Program-made: the position numbers and the translations under genes
Notes under the pieces: model-generated
What the model was told of the DNA's origin: nothing
The model's database searches: none
Seen by the model: the letters and a program-made list of their open reading frames with translations, nothing else
Part shown: piece after piece, positions 26,101 through 37,535 of the stretch
Layout of the letters: each line of letters begins with the position of its first letter
Numbering within the stretch: position 1 is the stretch's first letter
Source: Ephydatia muelleri
Taxonomy: Eukaryota; Porifera; Demospongiae; Spongillida; Spongillidae
Length of the DNA stretch: 64,000 bases
Direction: 5' to 3'
Assembly: GCA_013339895.1 (NCBI GenBank)
Contig: JABACO010000012.1
Coordinates: 4,392,789 to 4,456,788 of the forward strand

Positions 26101-29100
26101 GCAAAATGAAGAAGAAAACTACACTACTACATAGCAGAGTTTAATAAAATGGTAATTGGGGTATAGTAGCAAAAAAAATTAATACACCTGTTTCGTTATG
26201 AAATTCAAGGATGAATAAATAGAATTTATTATAACCTTTTAATCATCTTGGATATTTAAAAAATTTAATTTGATTTCAATTTGATTTTAGAGGGCACTGT
26301 ATATATTATTGATGTACTTGCTAAAACATTGGATATCACTACCATTAAACTAGGGAGTATGATTAATAGTTAATAAATCGGTCCTTCATTCTATTTTTAG
26401 TGCTCATAGGTACATGCCCAGCATGAAGATTTTTTAAAACTTGGTATTAACCTTACATGTAATCCTATAATTTTTGCACAGGTACATATAGTATGAACTA
26501 GATGTGAAATGTACAAATAATCCTACAAATAATGAATTCCTAAACAGTGAGCTGCTATGCACTTCTGCACATGTTACACCATATGCTTGTGTACAGTGAC
26601 ATGTATATAAAACCTTTTTTCTCAGCAGACATGCAGAATATGGCTAAATCAAGCACAACCCCAGATGCACTTTCACAGAACCATAAACTGATAAAATTTC
26701 ATGTAAGCAATAATGTAATAAAATTTAACAAATAGAATACAACACAGCATGTAGCATTTGCATGGTACATTCAATGATTACATGGTTCATACATCATACA
26801 GAATATTTTTTCTCTTAAACACAAGCTTTGCACTACTCAGTACTTGTTCCTACTGCAACAATTATACACATTGAAAAGTTGCACACATGAACACTTGATC
26901 ACACTGTTCATTGTGGCATTGTAATATATACATCAATTCACATGCAATATCAATCATAATCCATGCATGTGTCATTCATGTACTGTAAAACAGCATTACA
27001 AAACTACCAAATATAAGAAGGGACTACTTTACCATACTTATTTGGTTGCCCATATTACACGTCACGGTTTAGTCAGCCTTGAAGTTCAAACAGTAACCAT
27101 TTGTTATCGAACATACCACAATACTTGCAACAAAGTGGTAGAAAAGAAGTGCAGACTCTTTATTTGGCTTCTTGACAATGTAAAATCGAGTTCCAACTAC
27201 AAAAATAACTATCCAGAGGAGAAACAGGAAATATATAAATCCAATTTCTGTCAGGTTACATGAACGTGCTTATAAATGCATACACATGTATATGAATGAG
27301 CTAATGATGTAGCGTCAAATGAAATTTGTGCCTACATGTAAGTGCACTACGCCCCTGAACTGACCCAACTTTGCACGTATTTTGAACTTAAAACATGTTT
27401 GCATTACATGGTAATAAGTCACAACCGGCATCATTGCCGTTAAAGCAATAATTGGCAGCCTAAAGGATTCACGGCACAGTATTGGCATAAGCCCATTCTC
27501 CCCCACAATACCATACTAATGTTGATCCCATTTGACTCAGCTTTTTGACGTAAGTATAGGTCACACCTACCCAATGAGTGAGTGCAATTAATTGCCTTAA
27601 TGTCCATTTTTTGCATTAACACCGCGTCTGCGAGTGAAGTGGGTCAATTTAGGCCGTTTTTGGGGGAAGTAAAAAAAACAAAAAGGTCCGCTGATGAGTA
27701 TTTTTCTTTTCGAATACAGGAATGTGGAAGTACAAATCTTGAGACAACATTGGATGCATTTTGTGAGAGATCATTCAACTTGCTGGATGCTACAAATGCG
27801 GCAATATAAAAGTGGTCTATGTCGATGAAACCATATTTCATCATAATAGAAAAACGGCAATAATCACATTGTATAAGCCAAGTTGAACTTTTAAACATTT
27901 CAATGCTTTTTCAATCATATGCAATGTATTTTATTTACTGTGTGCATGTGTTGTATCGTGTCTATAGAACGCTATACATTACCGCATGCGGTTTAACTTT
28001 GTTGCTTTGTGAGTCTGCATGCACACATAATTTTTATTTTCAGGGAAACCAAGAGCTGCATTGATATAGATTACTTATGCATGCTTATGAATTTACAGTA
28101 AATAAGGGAAGGGGTGTAAAATGATAAAATGATAAGCATAGTACCGAACTAGTTTATTTAAAGTGCGTGCATCAAAACTGTGATAGTTGCAGCTGTTATA
28201 AATTATAATGCGAACATCCTGTAAAAGGCTACCCTACTTATTTTACAACTAGTACCTGTGATTCTATTGTTAGCGGATCTTTTAGGTTTTAGTTTCCCCT
28301 CAATTCTGACCCACTTTACTCGCGGACAATACTATAACTGTATTATTTCTTTTCTGTAAAATGATATATCAACATGCATATGTTATGGGGAAATATAGTT
28401 CTATAGAATATCATAACATATGATTTTCAACTTTTCATGTGTCATCAAGTATGTAGAGAAACGTGAACACACATCCTGTATGTAGGTATTTGCATTTCGC
28501 TAAATACTTGAACCACCCAGCATCCTATATTTATAATACACGACAAACATGTTGCAAAGAATTTATCAATTGTTCAATATTCAGTTACAAAGAAATGTAC
28601 AATGCTACCATGCATCTCATTACAATCTAAAGGCTATTTTTTATTTCATAATCCCTTACTGACTGAGACGATCATCAATATTGCAGGAACGCCAAATGCG
28701 AGCGGGAAACATTGATCATTACCAAAACACTTCACGTCATCTAGTACAGAGTTAAGAACAACAATGTTAGTGTAAAGTATACTTACCACTTGAATTATAA
28801 TTAGGCTTTAAAAAACAAGTATACAAATGTATCTTTTTCAATTCAGAAATGAATTGCATAGGATTATTGTATTAATCCTATGGGATCACTGCAGTGAAAA
28901 GAGAAATAACAAACAGTGCATATTTTTTCAAGTTTTCAATTGTATTTATATTTTAGAAATCTGCAATGTGCTCGACAAAGCACTGAGACTGGAACTATCT
29001 TCTTGGAGTTGTAAGGCACTGAATTAACCATGCATTTCAATGCAAGCATTGCATTTGTACTGCTTGCACTTGGAATTTTTTAAAATTGTACATGCATATG

Positions 29101-32100
29101 TATTAGGTCCCTTTGTGTGGCAACAATCCCACATGATCATATAGCATGCTGTAAACAGTATATTGAACATCTTGAACACTGCACTAATATATGTTCTGTA
29201 CACCGTGATTTACTAATGCAGTGAGTAATGTTTACCACAGGTAACTAATTTTTGCTACAACGTGAAATGTAAAAGTATCAGAATATATCGGCAAGCAATG
29301 TATGCTCCGATTTTTATCCAACAGGTGTACAGTGTACAAGTTGCATGGACAGAGGAATTGCTCCTCACCAGTGATAAAAAATAGTAATTTAAAAAAAGCC
29401 ATGTTCATTTATGCTTGTCATTTGCAACAAATATCTTTATGCTTGTCATTTGCAACAAATATCTTTATGCTTGTCATTTGCAACAAATATCTTTATGCTT
29501 GTCATTTGCAACAAGCATAAAATACTATACCACAAAAAACATGTCTCTTTATGTACATAAACAAGAACTAAAGTGGATTAACATCAGAACGTACTTCTTA
29601 GAACAGGTGTCACCAGAGTAGAAATGGTACTGCCAGCATTGATAGAAAAGTAGAAAATAGAGAAAAAGTATTGCAACATCCCTACCTAAATATAAGATGG
29701 GGAATATAACACTTGCTGGGACCATATCAAAACAGATTGTATCCATGTGCGCATACAACCAGTATAAAAGTAGACCTTGAATGAGTACAATTCTTTACAG
29801 CATAATCAAAAACATAATTGAATAGCTTAGAACACCTTCAATACAACACGAAATAGTTTAACAACTCAATCTTGATTAACTACCAATGAGAAGATTTGCT
29901 TTGAATCAAACTGACTAATGATTTGCTCATCTTGCACTTACTTTGTTAGATGTTAGAGTGTCATGATTTAGTAAATACTTATTTCAATGCTCTTGTAAAA
30001 ACTTGTACTTGGAAATATTTATACAAACCCAAATGTACAAAAAAAATAATCATGTTACATGACTATTTCAAAATGAAAAGTTTAAAAGTCTATCAGCATA
30101 GATTTGTGACCATGACATTACCAGACCCAAATGTCACTACACTATGTCAGATTTTGCTATCTGGTGTGACTGTAGTGGCCAATAAGAAAGTCTGAAGAGT
30201 CAAAGTAGGATTCTACAAATTTTCAACTCCTACACAGAGACCTCTCTATCATAGCTCAGGATTTCTCGAACAGCAGGTAGCCAAGTATATCGATAGATTT
30301 GGTATCCACAATTCAAATAGGTCAAGGCATCTGAAACACCCCTATAAACAATTCAAGTTTAAGCGAAGACAACAATGCGATTGTATGCTACAGCAGATGC
30401 AGCTGTTTCTTATTTAGTAGCTCTGTCATACATTGCCATGTGAGTTCCGGTACAAAAATTCATGAAAGATTTGCTATGGCATCAAAAATGTTTCTCTTTG
30501 TGGTAGTCAATTCATGGATCCAATGCTCGACATATTGCAAAGATCCATTTATCAATACTGCTCTGCATGTAGTAACATTTTCAGACTGGTTGGATGATGG
30601 ACAAAATTTTGTACACACAAAATGTTCTAATACAATAATACAACAATTATTAAGTGCACATTCCAAACACTAGTTGATCTAAACATTATATTGCATACAG
30701 TGTTACTGTGCATACAAGACATGCACCCATTCATTTGGCAATTCAGTATTGCTATTGCTTTCTAATCATAGTTAACAGGAAAAATGATACAATTCATCCG
30801 CTCCGCCATGGCAGGCGTATTCTCACACTAGTGTCCAGGTCATTATTAGCCAACTGTTTTTGGTGTTTCAAATGCTTTTGTAAGCCCATGCATTTATCAT
30901 ATTATTTATCATTGTACAGATTAGAGCAATGTCCATGTATTGCTACAGATTAGAGCATTGTATACATTAGTAACAGAATTGTAAAACACAGAATTCATCA
31001 TTGGTACAGTGGTACCTGATCCTCTTTAAACTGGTCTCCTCCGAATGATGCAACACATGGCTTGATTCCTCCAGTACCAAAAGCAATGACAATTAGTCCG
31101 ATAGCAGCCAGTGCACTACAAACACATACACATACACACACGCACACACAATGATATATCTACAACATAAAAAGAAACTTCCATACTGCACATAAATGTG
31201 TGAAGTGTATTTTTTAAAAGCATTATATATGCAGCTGTTATAGTTATAGCCGTAAGTATTTATTGATTTATTATTATTTATAAAATAATCAATGCAGGTA
31301 AAACAGAACCATCAGATTATCATCAAGTAGTCTAATAGTTACACTATTAAAAAACACATAAGTTGTGCAAGCTGAAGAGTAAATTAATGCATAACATTTA
31401 TTCATACCAGTGCATACCTACGCATTCTGAAGTTCAGTCATTCTTAAATACTATTCCTATACATACATTTCAGCACTTGTACAAAGCACCGTAGAACGGT
31501 ACTCTTGAAACACTGAATAAACACTCCACTAAACACACATGTTTGGGGCTGCATCACCATTGCCAAATGTGATGGCAGAGACAGCCATGATGACATTTCC
31601 CACTGAATAGATGATAGAAAGACTTAAAATTGTCCTGAATGAGGAAGAAAAACATTGTTACGCTACATATATATACACACACAAAAATATACATGTACAA
31701 TACCAAATGTTTGCATGCAAATATGCATGCACAAATTCAAATACCAATTTGTTTGCCCTCACCCTTCAGTGATTTTTTTTTCTACCATGGAGAAATATAA
31801 TCAACATTTTTTTTGCCCTTGAAATCCAACAGTTGAATGAGTGTTTTATAAATAAAATCCGTTTCCCTGAACATTACATTATTACTCAATGGACATGTTA
31901 ATTAAGCTACAAGCTTACCCATATTTTCCAAGACAGCTGTCAGCAATAATGGCCCCAACAAGTGGAAGGAAATAGCAGAACATCACAAAGGTATGATATA
32001 TGGCCGTGGAATTATCAGCACTGAATTTGAGTTGTGATGTTAGGAATAGTATCAGCACAGCTGAAAAGTAAATAAAAAAAGAGAAAGCATGTTGTTAGTG

Positions 32101-32517
32101 TTACTCAGCTCTTTTACTCAACATCAGAACCTGCATTTCTTATTTAGGAATTAAACTGAATTCTTCAGTCAATTTTCAAAACCATTATTCTTTAATAATG
32201 CTTGAAAACATTAAGCTTCCTCCAATTATGGCTTGTACACCTTACAAATCAGATAATACCATACAACAATAAGCAATGTATGCATATGAGTCAAGTATAC
32301 ATGTTGGTACTGTAGTCTCTTAAACCACTTGCTGCATTTGGCCCCAAAATCGATTACACATATCAGCGCACATGTAAATATTACAGACATACAAGTTCAT
32401 CGTACCTTTCATGCCATAATATGAGAATCTCTCACAAAATTCATTCCCAACAATGAAGAACACAGAAAGGGGGAAACTTTTGGTACTTTTGGCTTTCTGT
32501 GTTGTGCAGAAAAACAT
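20146..32517 (-). CDS. SLC15-type proton/oligopeptide transporter (18 exons)
   Basis: The protein is a proton-coupled di/tripeptide symporter of the POT family in the plasma membrane. Exons in coding order: 32,517-32,406; 32,060-31,919; 31,634-31,539; 31,116-31,016; 29,685-29,595; 28,740-28,660; 27,208-27,117; 25,611-25,531; 25,466-25,377; 24,738-24,572; 22,741-22,552; 22,021-21,863; 21,800-21,751; 21,628-21,509; 21,005-20,954; 20,884-20,828; 20,642-20,403; 20,334-20,146. The total is about 703 codons, similar to PEPT1. Signatures: ExxER in NEFCERFSYYGMK, the TM2 histidine in STAIYHTF, FGTGGIKPCVASFGGDQF, FYFSINAGS, FWALFDQQGSRWTLQA, and EVMFSINGLEFAYSQAPASM. A Thr/Asn-rich luminal segment is split over exons 12-16. 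The start Met at 32,517 is a choice; an upstream 5' exon is possible. Exon 4 carries one extra base in a T run that breaks frame. Whether it is SLC15A1, A2 or A4-like is not resolved. Confidence 0.92.
21217..21289 (+). repeat. 36-bp direct tandem duplication
   Basis: The string beginning CCATAATCAAAAACAACCCA and ending TATTCAAATA is repeated twice head to tail inside an intron of the transporter gene. The copies are identical, so the duplication is recent. Confidence 0.85.
27626..28327. mobile_element. Non-autonomous DNA element with about 60-bp inverted ends
   Basis: The left end GTCTGCGAGTGAAGTGGGTC and the reverse complement of the right end GTCCGCGAGTAAAGTGGGTC match at 17 of 20 positions. 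The similarity continues more loosely for about 60 bp (GGGGAAGTAAA, AAAGGTCCGCTGA against GGGGAAACTAAA, AAAGATCCGCTAA). The 702-bp body has no convincing coding frame. The element lies in the transporter intron between exons at 28,660 and 27,208. A partial copy of the same end may lie at 27,345-27,375. Confidence 0.6.
28894..29119 (+). mobile_element. MITE copy 1 (GAAAAGGGACYTAAC family)
   Basis: This stretch is similar along its length to 37,041-37,262, including AGAAATCTG, GGAGTTGTAAGGC and the end TTAGGTCCCTTT. Its termini form an imperfect inverted repeat (GTGAAAAGAGAAATAAC against the reverse of TATTAGGTCCCTTTG). It sits in a transporter intron and has no coding capacity. Confidence 0.7.
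29411..29516 (+). repeat. 28-bp minisatellite, 3.8 copies
   Basis: A unit starting ATGCTTGTCATTTGCAACAA and ending ATATCTTT is repeated three times exactly, with a fourth partial copy ending CAACAAGCATAAA. It is intronic, just beyond the exon that encodes the FYFSINAGS motif. Confidence 0.95.
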
Positions 32518-32645
32518 GCATAAACATGAATGCTGGAATCACACACATGGTGAACTTGACACTACTGCTATGTCTATTTCTTTTTCAATCATACCTGTAG
32601 AATTAAATGAACTTCAGTAGGCGATTGGGACATGGCAACACTGCA

Positions 32646-33277
32646 ACACGATATGGCTACCGTTATGGTATATCTTTTTTTTTCTCCTTCTTAATGCTGC
32701 CATTTAAAAACGATCACTTTTTTTTTCTCCCCCTTTTAACTGAAGAGTATACAATGTTCTTTAGGTCTTCCAAGTGTGAAGATGGCACGAAAAGCCATTC
32801 CGCTGGAATAATCTGTTGAAGCTAGTGTGTCAAGAGCTGCAAAGAAATGCTACATGAACGTCTATGTAAACAAAACATCACATCTGCACTGTGTTCAAGC
32901 AACACTATCTTATGTATTATATACAGTGTCTGACTCCCCACTCTGGAGTACTCCAAAACAGAAAAGGATAATGTGAGCACAGTGCAGATGTGGTGCTTTG
33001 TTTACATAGACATTTACGTTGCATGAAATGATCACCTTTGTAAGATTTTCTTTGCAGCTCTTGAGCTCCCAACGCATTATGCCAAGGGAATGGCTTTTTG
33101 TGCCATCTTCAAACTTGGAAGACCTAAAGAACATTGTGTACTCTTAAGTTAAAGGGGGAAATAATTAAGTGATCAATTTTAAATGGCAGCGTTAAGAAGC
33201 ATATAAATACTATACATAATACATTTTGAAGCGTGGAGCCTCTCACCCATTTAACAAACATGGTAGCCATATGTGTT
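32646..33277. mobile_element. Foldback (long inverted-repeat) element
   Basis: Two arms of about 250-300 bp (roughly 32,646-32,900 and 32,955-33,277) are reverse complements with moderate divergence. Matching landmarks include GATATGGCTACC at the outer ends, CTGCCATTTAAAA, ACAATGTTCTTTAGGTCTTC, GAAGATGGCAC and ATCTGCACTGTG. Each arm read outward to inward contains the same short open stretch (TMFFRSSK.EDGT.SHS), so the arms may derive from a duplicated gene or transposon fragment. It lies just upstream of the transporter's first assigned exon. Confidence 0.75.
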
Positions 33278-36200
33278 AAAACATTTCAGCTGTACATGCA
33301 ATGCACTTCGAGATATTCAGGATTGTTTTCATTTGTGGTCAATGTTTTCAGTTCCCAAACGATTTGACTTTGGAGTTTAAAATTTAGTATTTTTGTATAT
33401 CTGAATCAGTGCAACAAATTGAAACATAGGTGTCAATAGTCGTTTTGATTTGACTTGGAATGACCCATGTGCAACATAAATACCAGATATGAATCTCTAA
33501 TTTTGTACAATCCAGTTGTGCCTTCTATGCATAGGCAAGCTAATCTAGACCACCAACACAGATTACGGTTCATCCTGAAGGCGATAATTCAAAATGAACT
33601 ATTCTTACTACATGCTGTTTCACAAATGCAGAAATCATTTTAAACCATGGCACTCGGATTTACCTTCTGCATTAATACACGTACATGTTCCGAGCATATT
33701 GCATATTGAATATAGGAAGCTTTACACACACAGTAGTAGAAGTTGGGGCTTCTTTTCTTGTCAATATATCCTTGTTATTGAGAATGCTTGAAGAACTTGC
33801 ATTTGTTTGGTTAAGCGCTGTTCCATATAATGCAGACCTTTCATTTGATTCAGTATTTATTTGTTACTACCTGCACATATTCTAGTCTATCTAACAATCT
33901 ACTAGTGAACAGTCTGAGTACATGTAATTATTATTTAATTCTTTCATTAACTGTAGTGTTATGTGTGTGTGTGGGAGGGGTCTACATTCATTGTGCGTTG
34001 TGTGGTTTTGTTGTGTTTTTGTGTGTGTGTGTGTGTGTATGTGTTTGTGTGAGCACGTGTAAATCCATTGTTGGGTACACTAATGCGTATTTGTGTGTTA
34101 ACTCAAAACACGAAGAGTTGTCAGTGACTTGTAAATTAATCAACACACTTAGATGTACATGAAAATAATACTATAAATAGATATGGAATTTTTGTGCATG
34201 AAAAACACTACCATGACCCTTACAGAGCAAAAATGCAAATAATATTTGGAACTCCACATTATCTCATTCCTTCTAATGGAGACTTGCGTTGCATGCATAC
34301 TTACAGTGCGTAAGCACCCTCAAATGCTTTCTTAAATTCCATTATCACAAAGTATCTTGAATGCAGTTGGTAGTTCAATTAAACATACAATATTCAAATA
34401 CTGACCCAACTAAACCAAAAATAACACGTCAATCTAAACATAATTCTATTATCACATTCCAAATGAAGTGCTACGAAACTAAACATATTTACCTCTCGAA
34501 ACCAAGTTTTCACCCTTGGGAACTTGCTGACAGGTTCAGACTCTGGGCCCTGTTTAGCTGCTATTATGAAGCAAACAACACTTAACCACCCTCCATACAT
34601 AAAATTCGCTTTGCACAGATGCTAAGAATGAGCAAAGTGACTTCAGAGAAGAATAAAATATAAACACCAAGTGCTTAATTATTGGCTCTACCCATAATAT
34701 GGAAATTCCAAAGAAGCCGCAAATACACAGAACAATTGTCCGGACTGGCCAGTTTAATAGCTTGTACTCACAATTGACCTCTTACCTCTTCCCATCATTA
34801 CCAAAATAGGTCCCAAACAAGTTCCACTATACTCAAAAAAGCCTGAATGGAAGTTCAAAATTTGAGCTTTACCAGGCCTTCTATATGTGTGTGTGATTCA
34901 TCAGCTAACAAAGCCAAAGGGGACAGTCCATCCACCGTCTTATGGTTTCCTACCACAATCTTCCTGTTGAGGAATATTTGCATCTTTGGGGCGAGCTATT
35001 GTAAAAGTATAAACACAGCTTTCCTCATTCCACTTTTGACTTGACATACAGGCACTATAAGTGTTAACCAAATGTCCAATAGAAACCACTTTTTGTATAT
35101 TGTTCCGTCACCACTGCTTAAATAATCATAAGTAGAAGAAAATGCTACACAGATAAGCCACCACCCATGAGTCTGTACCTCCTGATAAATTCATATACAA
35201 GAAGATAATCGTTCAGAAATAATGCAGTTCCCCCCCCCCCCCCCCCCCACCCCCCGTGCCGCCCCCACACAACACATGCACGACTTGTGATCTCCGATAA
35301 GCATTCACGGAAGACATAACAAACCAGGCCCAATATCCTCGGATTATGTTTTCCTTGTGTGTTACCTGCAAGTTGGCGAATTTATGTTGCATTTAAGCAT
35401 AACGCACTTTTGCAAACACACAAACGCCCGTGGACACATAAATATTCACACACTACATTTCGATTACAACCATTTGTCGTTGCAATTAAACTACAGGTAA
35501 CCAACTATGAACCATCATCGCCAGATCCGATAAACGAAAAAGTAGGCCCATTCTGTGAGACTACTGTACGTAACACTACATGTTCTTTCCAACCAACCTA
35601 ACGTCTTACTCCCACCGACCCACCGGCTATGTTAACGCTGGTATAATATACCATCCCGTAGTAAGGTGTGTGAATGGAACATGCAACAAGCAGACATGTT
35701 CTACAGCTGCAGCATACAAGTTACTGTTTTTACTCATGTTGGCTACTCAGAATATGTCGAATGAAACACCTACAGGAATCTAGCTTACCTTCCAGAGTTA
35801 CCTTATCCATATTGTAAGATAAGTATCTGTTCAACGTCACATGATATTTACAATTACGTAATCCGACAATTGTAGCAGAGATTTCAGGGGGAGTATAGTC
35901 GCCACCCCCACTTTTAATAGCGCAGTTTGATTGTATATGAGTTTAAAACAACCCTAATAGGCTCGTTGTTAGTACCATACACAGTTTTACGCAAGTAACG
36001 TTGCTCTGTAGAATAAACAGGGGGGTGGCGAACACTCCTGACGTTATCGCAGGTGGCGATCACTACCTACGCTACCCTATATTATCTCTGATTGTAGTAA
36101 CCGCTCTCGACGCACATTCACATTACAATCTAGTGCAGGTGGCTATCTCTTAAGTGTACCTTAAATGCTCGTGACGTTTGTCTTTTGTTCAAGGCGTCGC

Positions 36201-36900
36201 TCTGATCAGGCTACTAGTATGGTTCAACTTCATTGTTAAAATCGGTTTAGCATTCGTGTTTACCAGTAACGAGCAGCTCCCGGGTGTTTCGAGATGGACA
36301 TTAGGTTGCTAATTAGATACGTTTCAATGGGAGTTGAGCACTGCCATAATTCGATCTAAATAAAACCATCTCTCGAGTACACACTTCAAAAATAAAAGCC
36401 TAGTGACAGAACAACTCAGAATAAAGCGTGTTTCGTCTCTTCTCGCGCATGTAAATACAACAAAGATTAACATTTATACTGTTTTCTAATAGAAATATTC
36501 ACTCCCAGTGAGTTTACCTGGTACGGATAAATAAGGATAAGCCAAATTCCAATTGCCATCATTCTCCAAGCAGGGGTTGGGGGCGAGGCCTATTGTCCAT
36601 CTTTTCGATGGACTGAGGCACCCGTCTACTAAATTCAGCATGCTTGGATTTCAACGTTGTCAATGCAAATGTGCAATACATACAAGTTTCTGTCTCTAGG
36701 CAACAATACACACAGCTGTATCTCACATACAATACATAAGTATAATAATTACGTAATAACATTAGTTTGTGTAGCGGCGCGCGTTACACCTGCACTGGTT
36801 GGTTTTGTTTAGATCAAAAGTAAAAATCAAAAGTAAAGCATCCAAAACCCTTCTGGTGCACATCCAATTTTTACAATGCAGTAAATGAATAGCATCTCCC
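33278..36900. other. Non-coding stretch upstream of the transporter
   Basis: No gene could be supported. It holds a GT microsatellite (about 34,018-34,040), a C tract of about 20 at 35,229-35,250, and scattered short frames on both strands. Near 35,797-35,815 on the minus strand, ATG GAT AAG GTA ACT CTG GAA followed by a GTAAGC donor could be a 5' exon, but its phase does not match the first transporter exon assigned here. Confidence 0.5.
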
Positions 36901-36902
36901 AT

Positions 36903-36982
36903 AATAATAAAATGATACTGTAGGTCTATATGTGGATCAGTTACATGTAAAATTCGAACACGATTTGCATTAGCTGAAGAAA
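36903..36982 (-). other. Possible lone exon of a metallophosphoesterase
   Basis: After a TTCTTCAG acceptor-like site, the minus strand reads NRVRILHVTDPHIDLQYH. This resembles the metal-binding D-x-H start of calcineurin-like phosphoesterases of the acid sphingomyelinase type (consensus roughly TDxHxDxxY). No neighbouring exons with the later GNH or GHxH motifs were found in the window, so it may be a fragment or a chance match. Confidence 0.25.
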
Positions 36983-37040
36983 GCAAAAATGTAGTTATTA
37001 TCCCACCATTTAACACCTCACTGGATTATGGGATCGTTTC

Positions 37041-37262
37041 CGCGAAAAGGGACTTAACGCATGTTTTTTCAACATTCAAATTTTTTTTTATATCATATTC
37101 TAGAAATCTGAAACGTCCTCTACACATTGCTTCTTATGCACTGAGAATCAAAGTATTTGTCATGGAGTTGTAAGGCTCTGATTTTTAATTAGCCATATAT
37201 TTCAACGCAAATATTGCGCGTACTAGAAATTTTATAATGTATATGTTAGGTCCCTTTTCGCA
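37041..37262 (+). mobile_element. MITE copy 2 (reference copy of the family)
   Basis: It is flanked by near-perfect inverted ends, GCGAAAAGGGACTTAAC at left and GTTAGGTCCCTTTTCGC at right. The body is AT-rich with no coding frame. Related copies lie at 28,894-29,119 and, in reverse, at 61,649-61,930. Confidence 0.8.
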
Positions 37263-37535
37263 GAAACGACAGATGTAATAAATTTAGCTGACTGCAATAA
37301 TTTATCTGCAAGTTAAGCAAACACTTCAGCCCCAAGATGTAGGGAGGGTGATATATTGTCAGGTGGAGTACACGTGAACTGAAGAGTTAACAAGTAACAG
37401 TCACATGTTCAACTACACAGTAAGCATAATGCACATGTACTTTAAAATCCAACACACATTCACCACACTTGAGATGGTTGTGGGACCGAAAAAGAAAAAT
37501 GAATGCAGCATGGATCTACGTTTTAAAAGGGGTCA

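Noticed and set aside
34305-34342. Minus-strand ATG exon reading MEFKKAFEGAYA with a strong GTAAGT donor
   Set aside because: It ends in phase 2, which does not join the first transporter exon, and no downstream partner exon was found.
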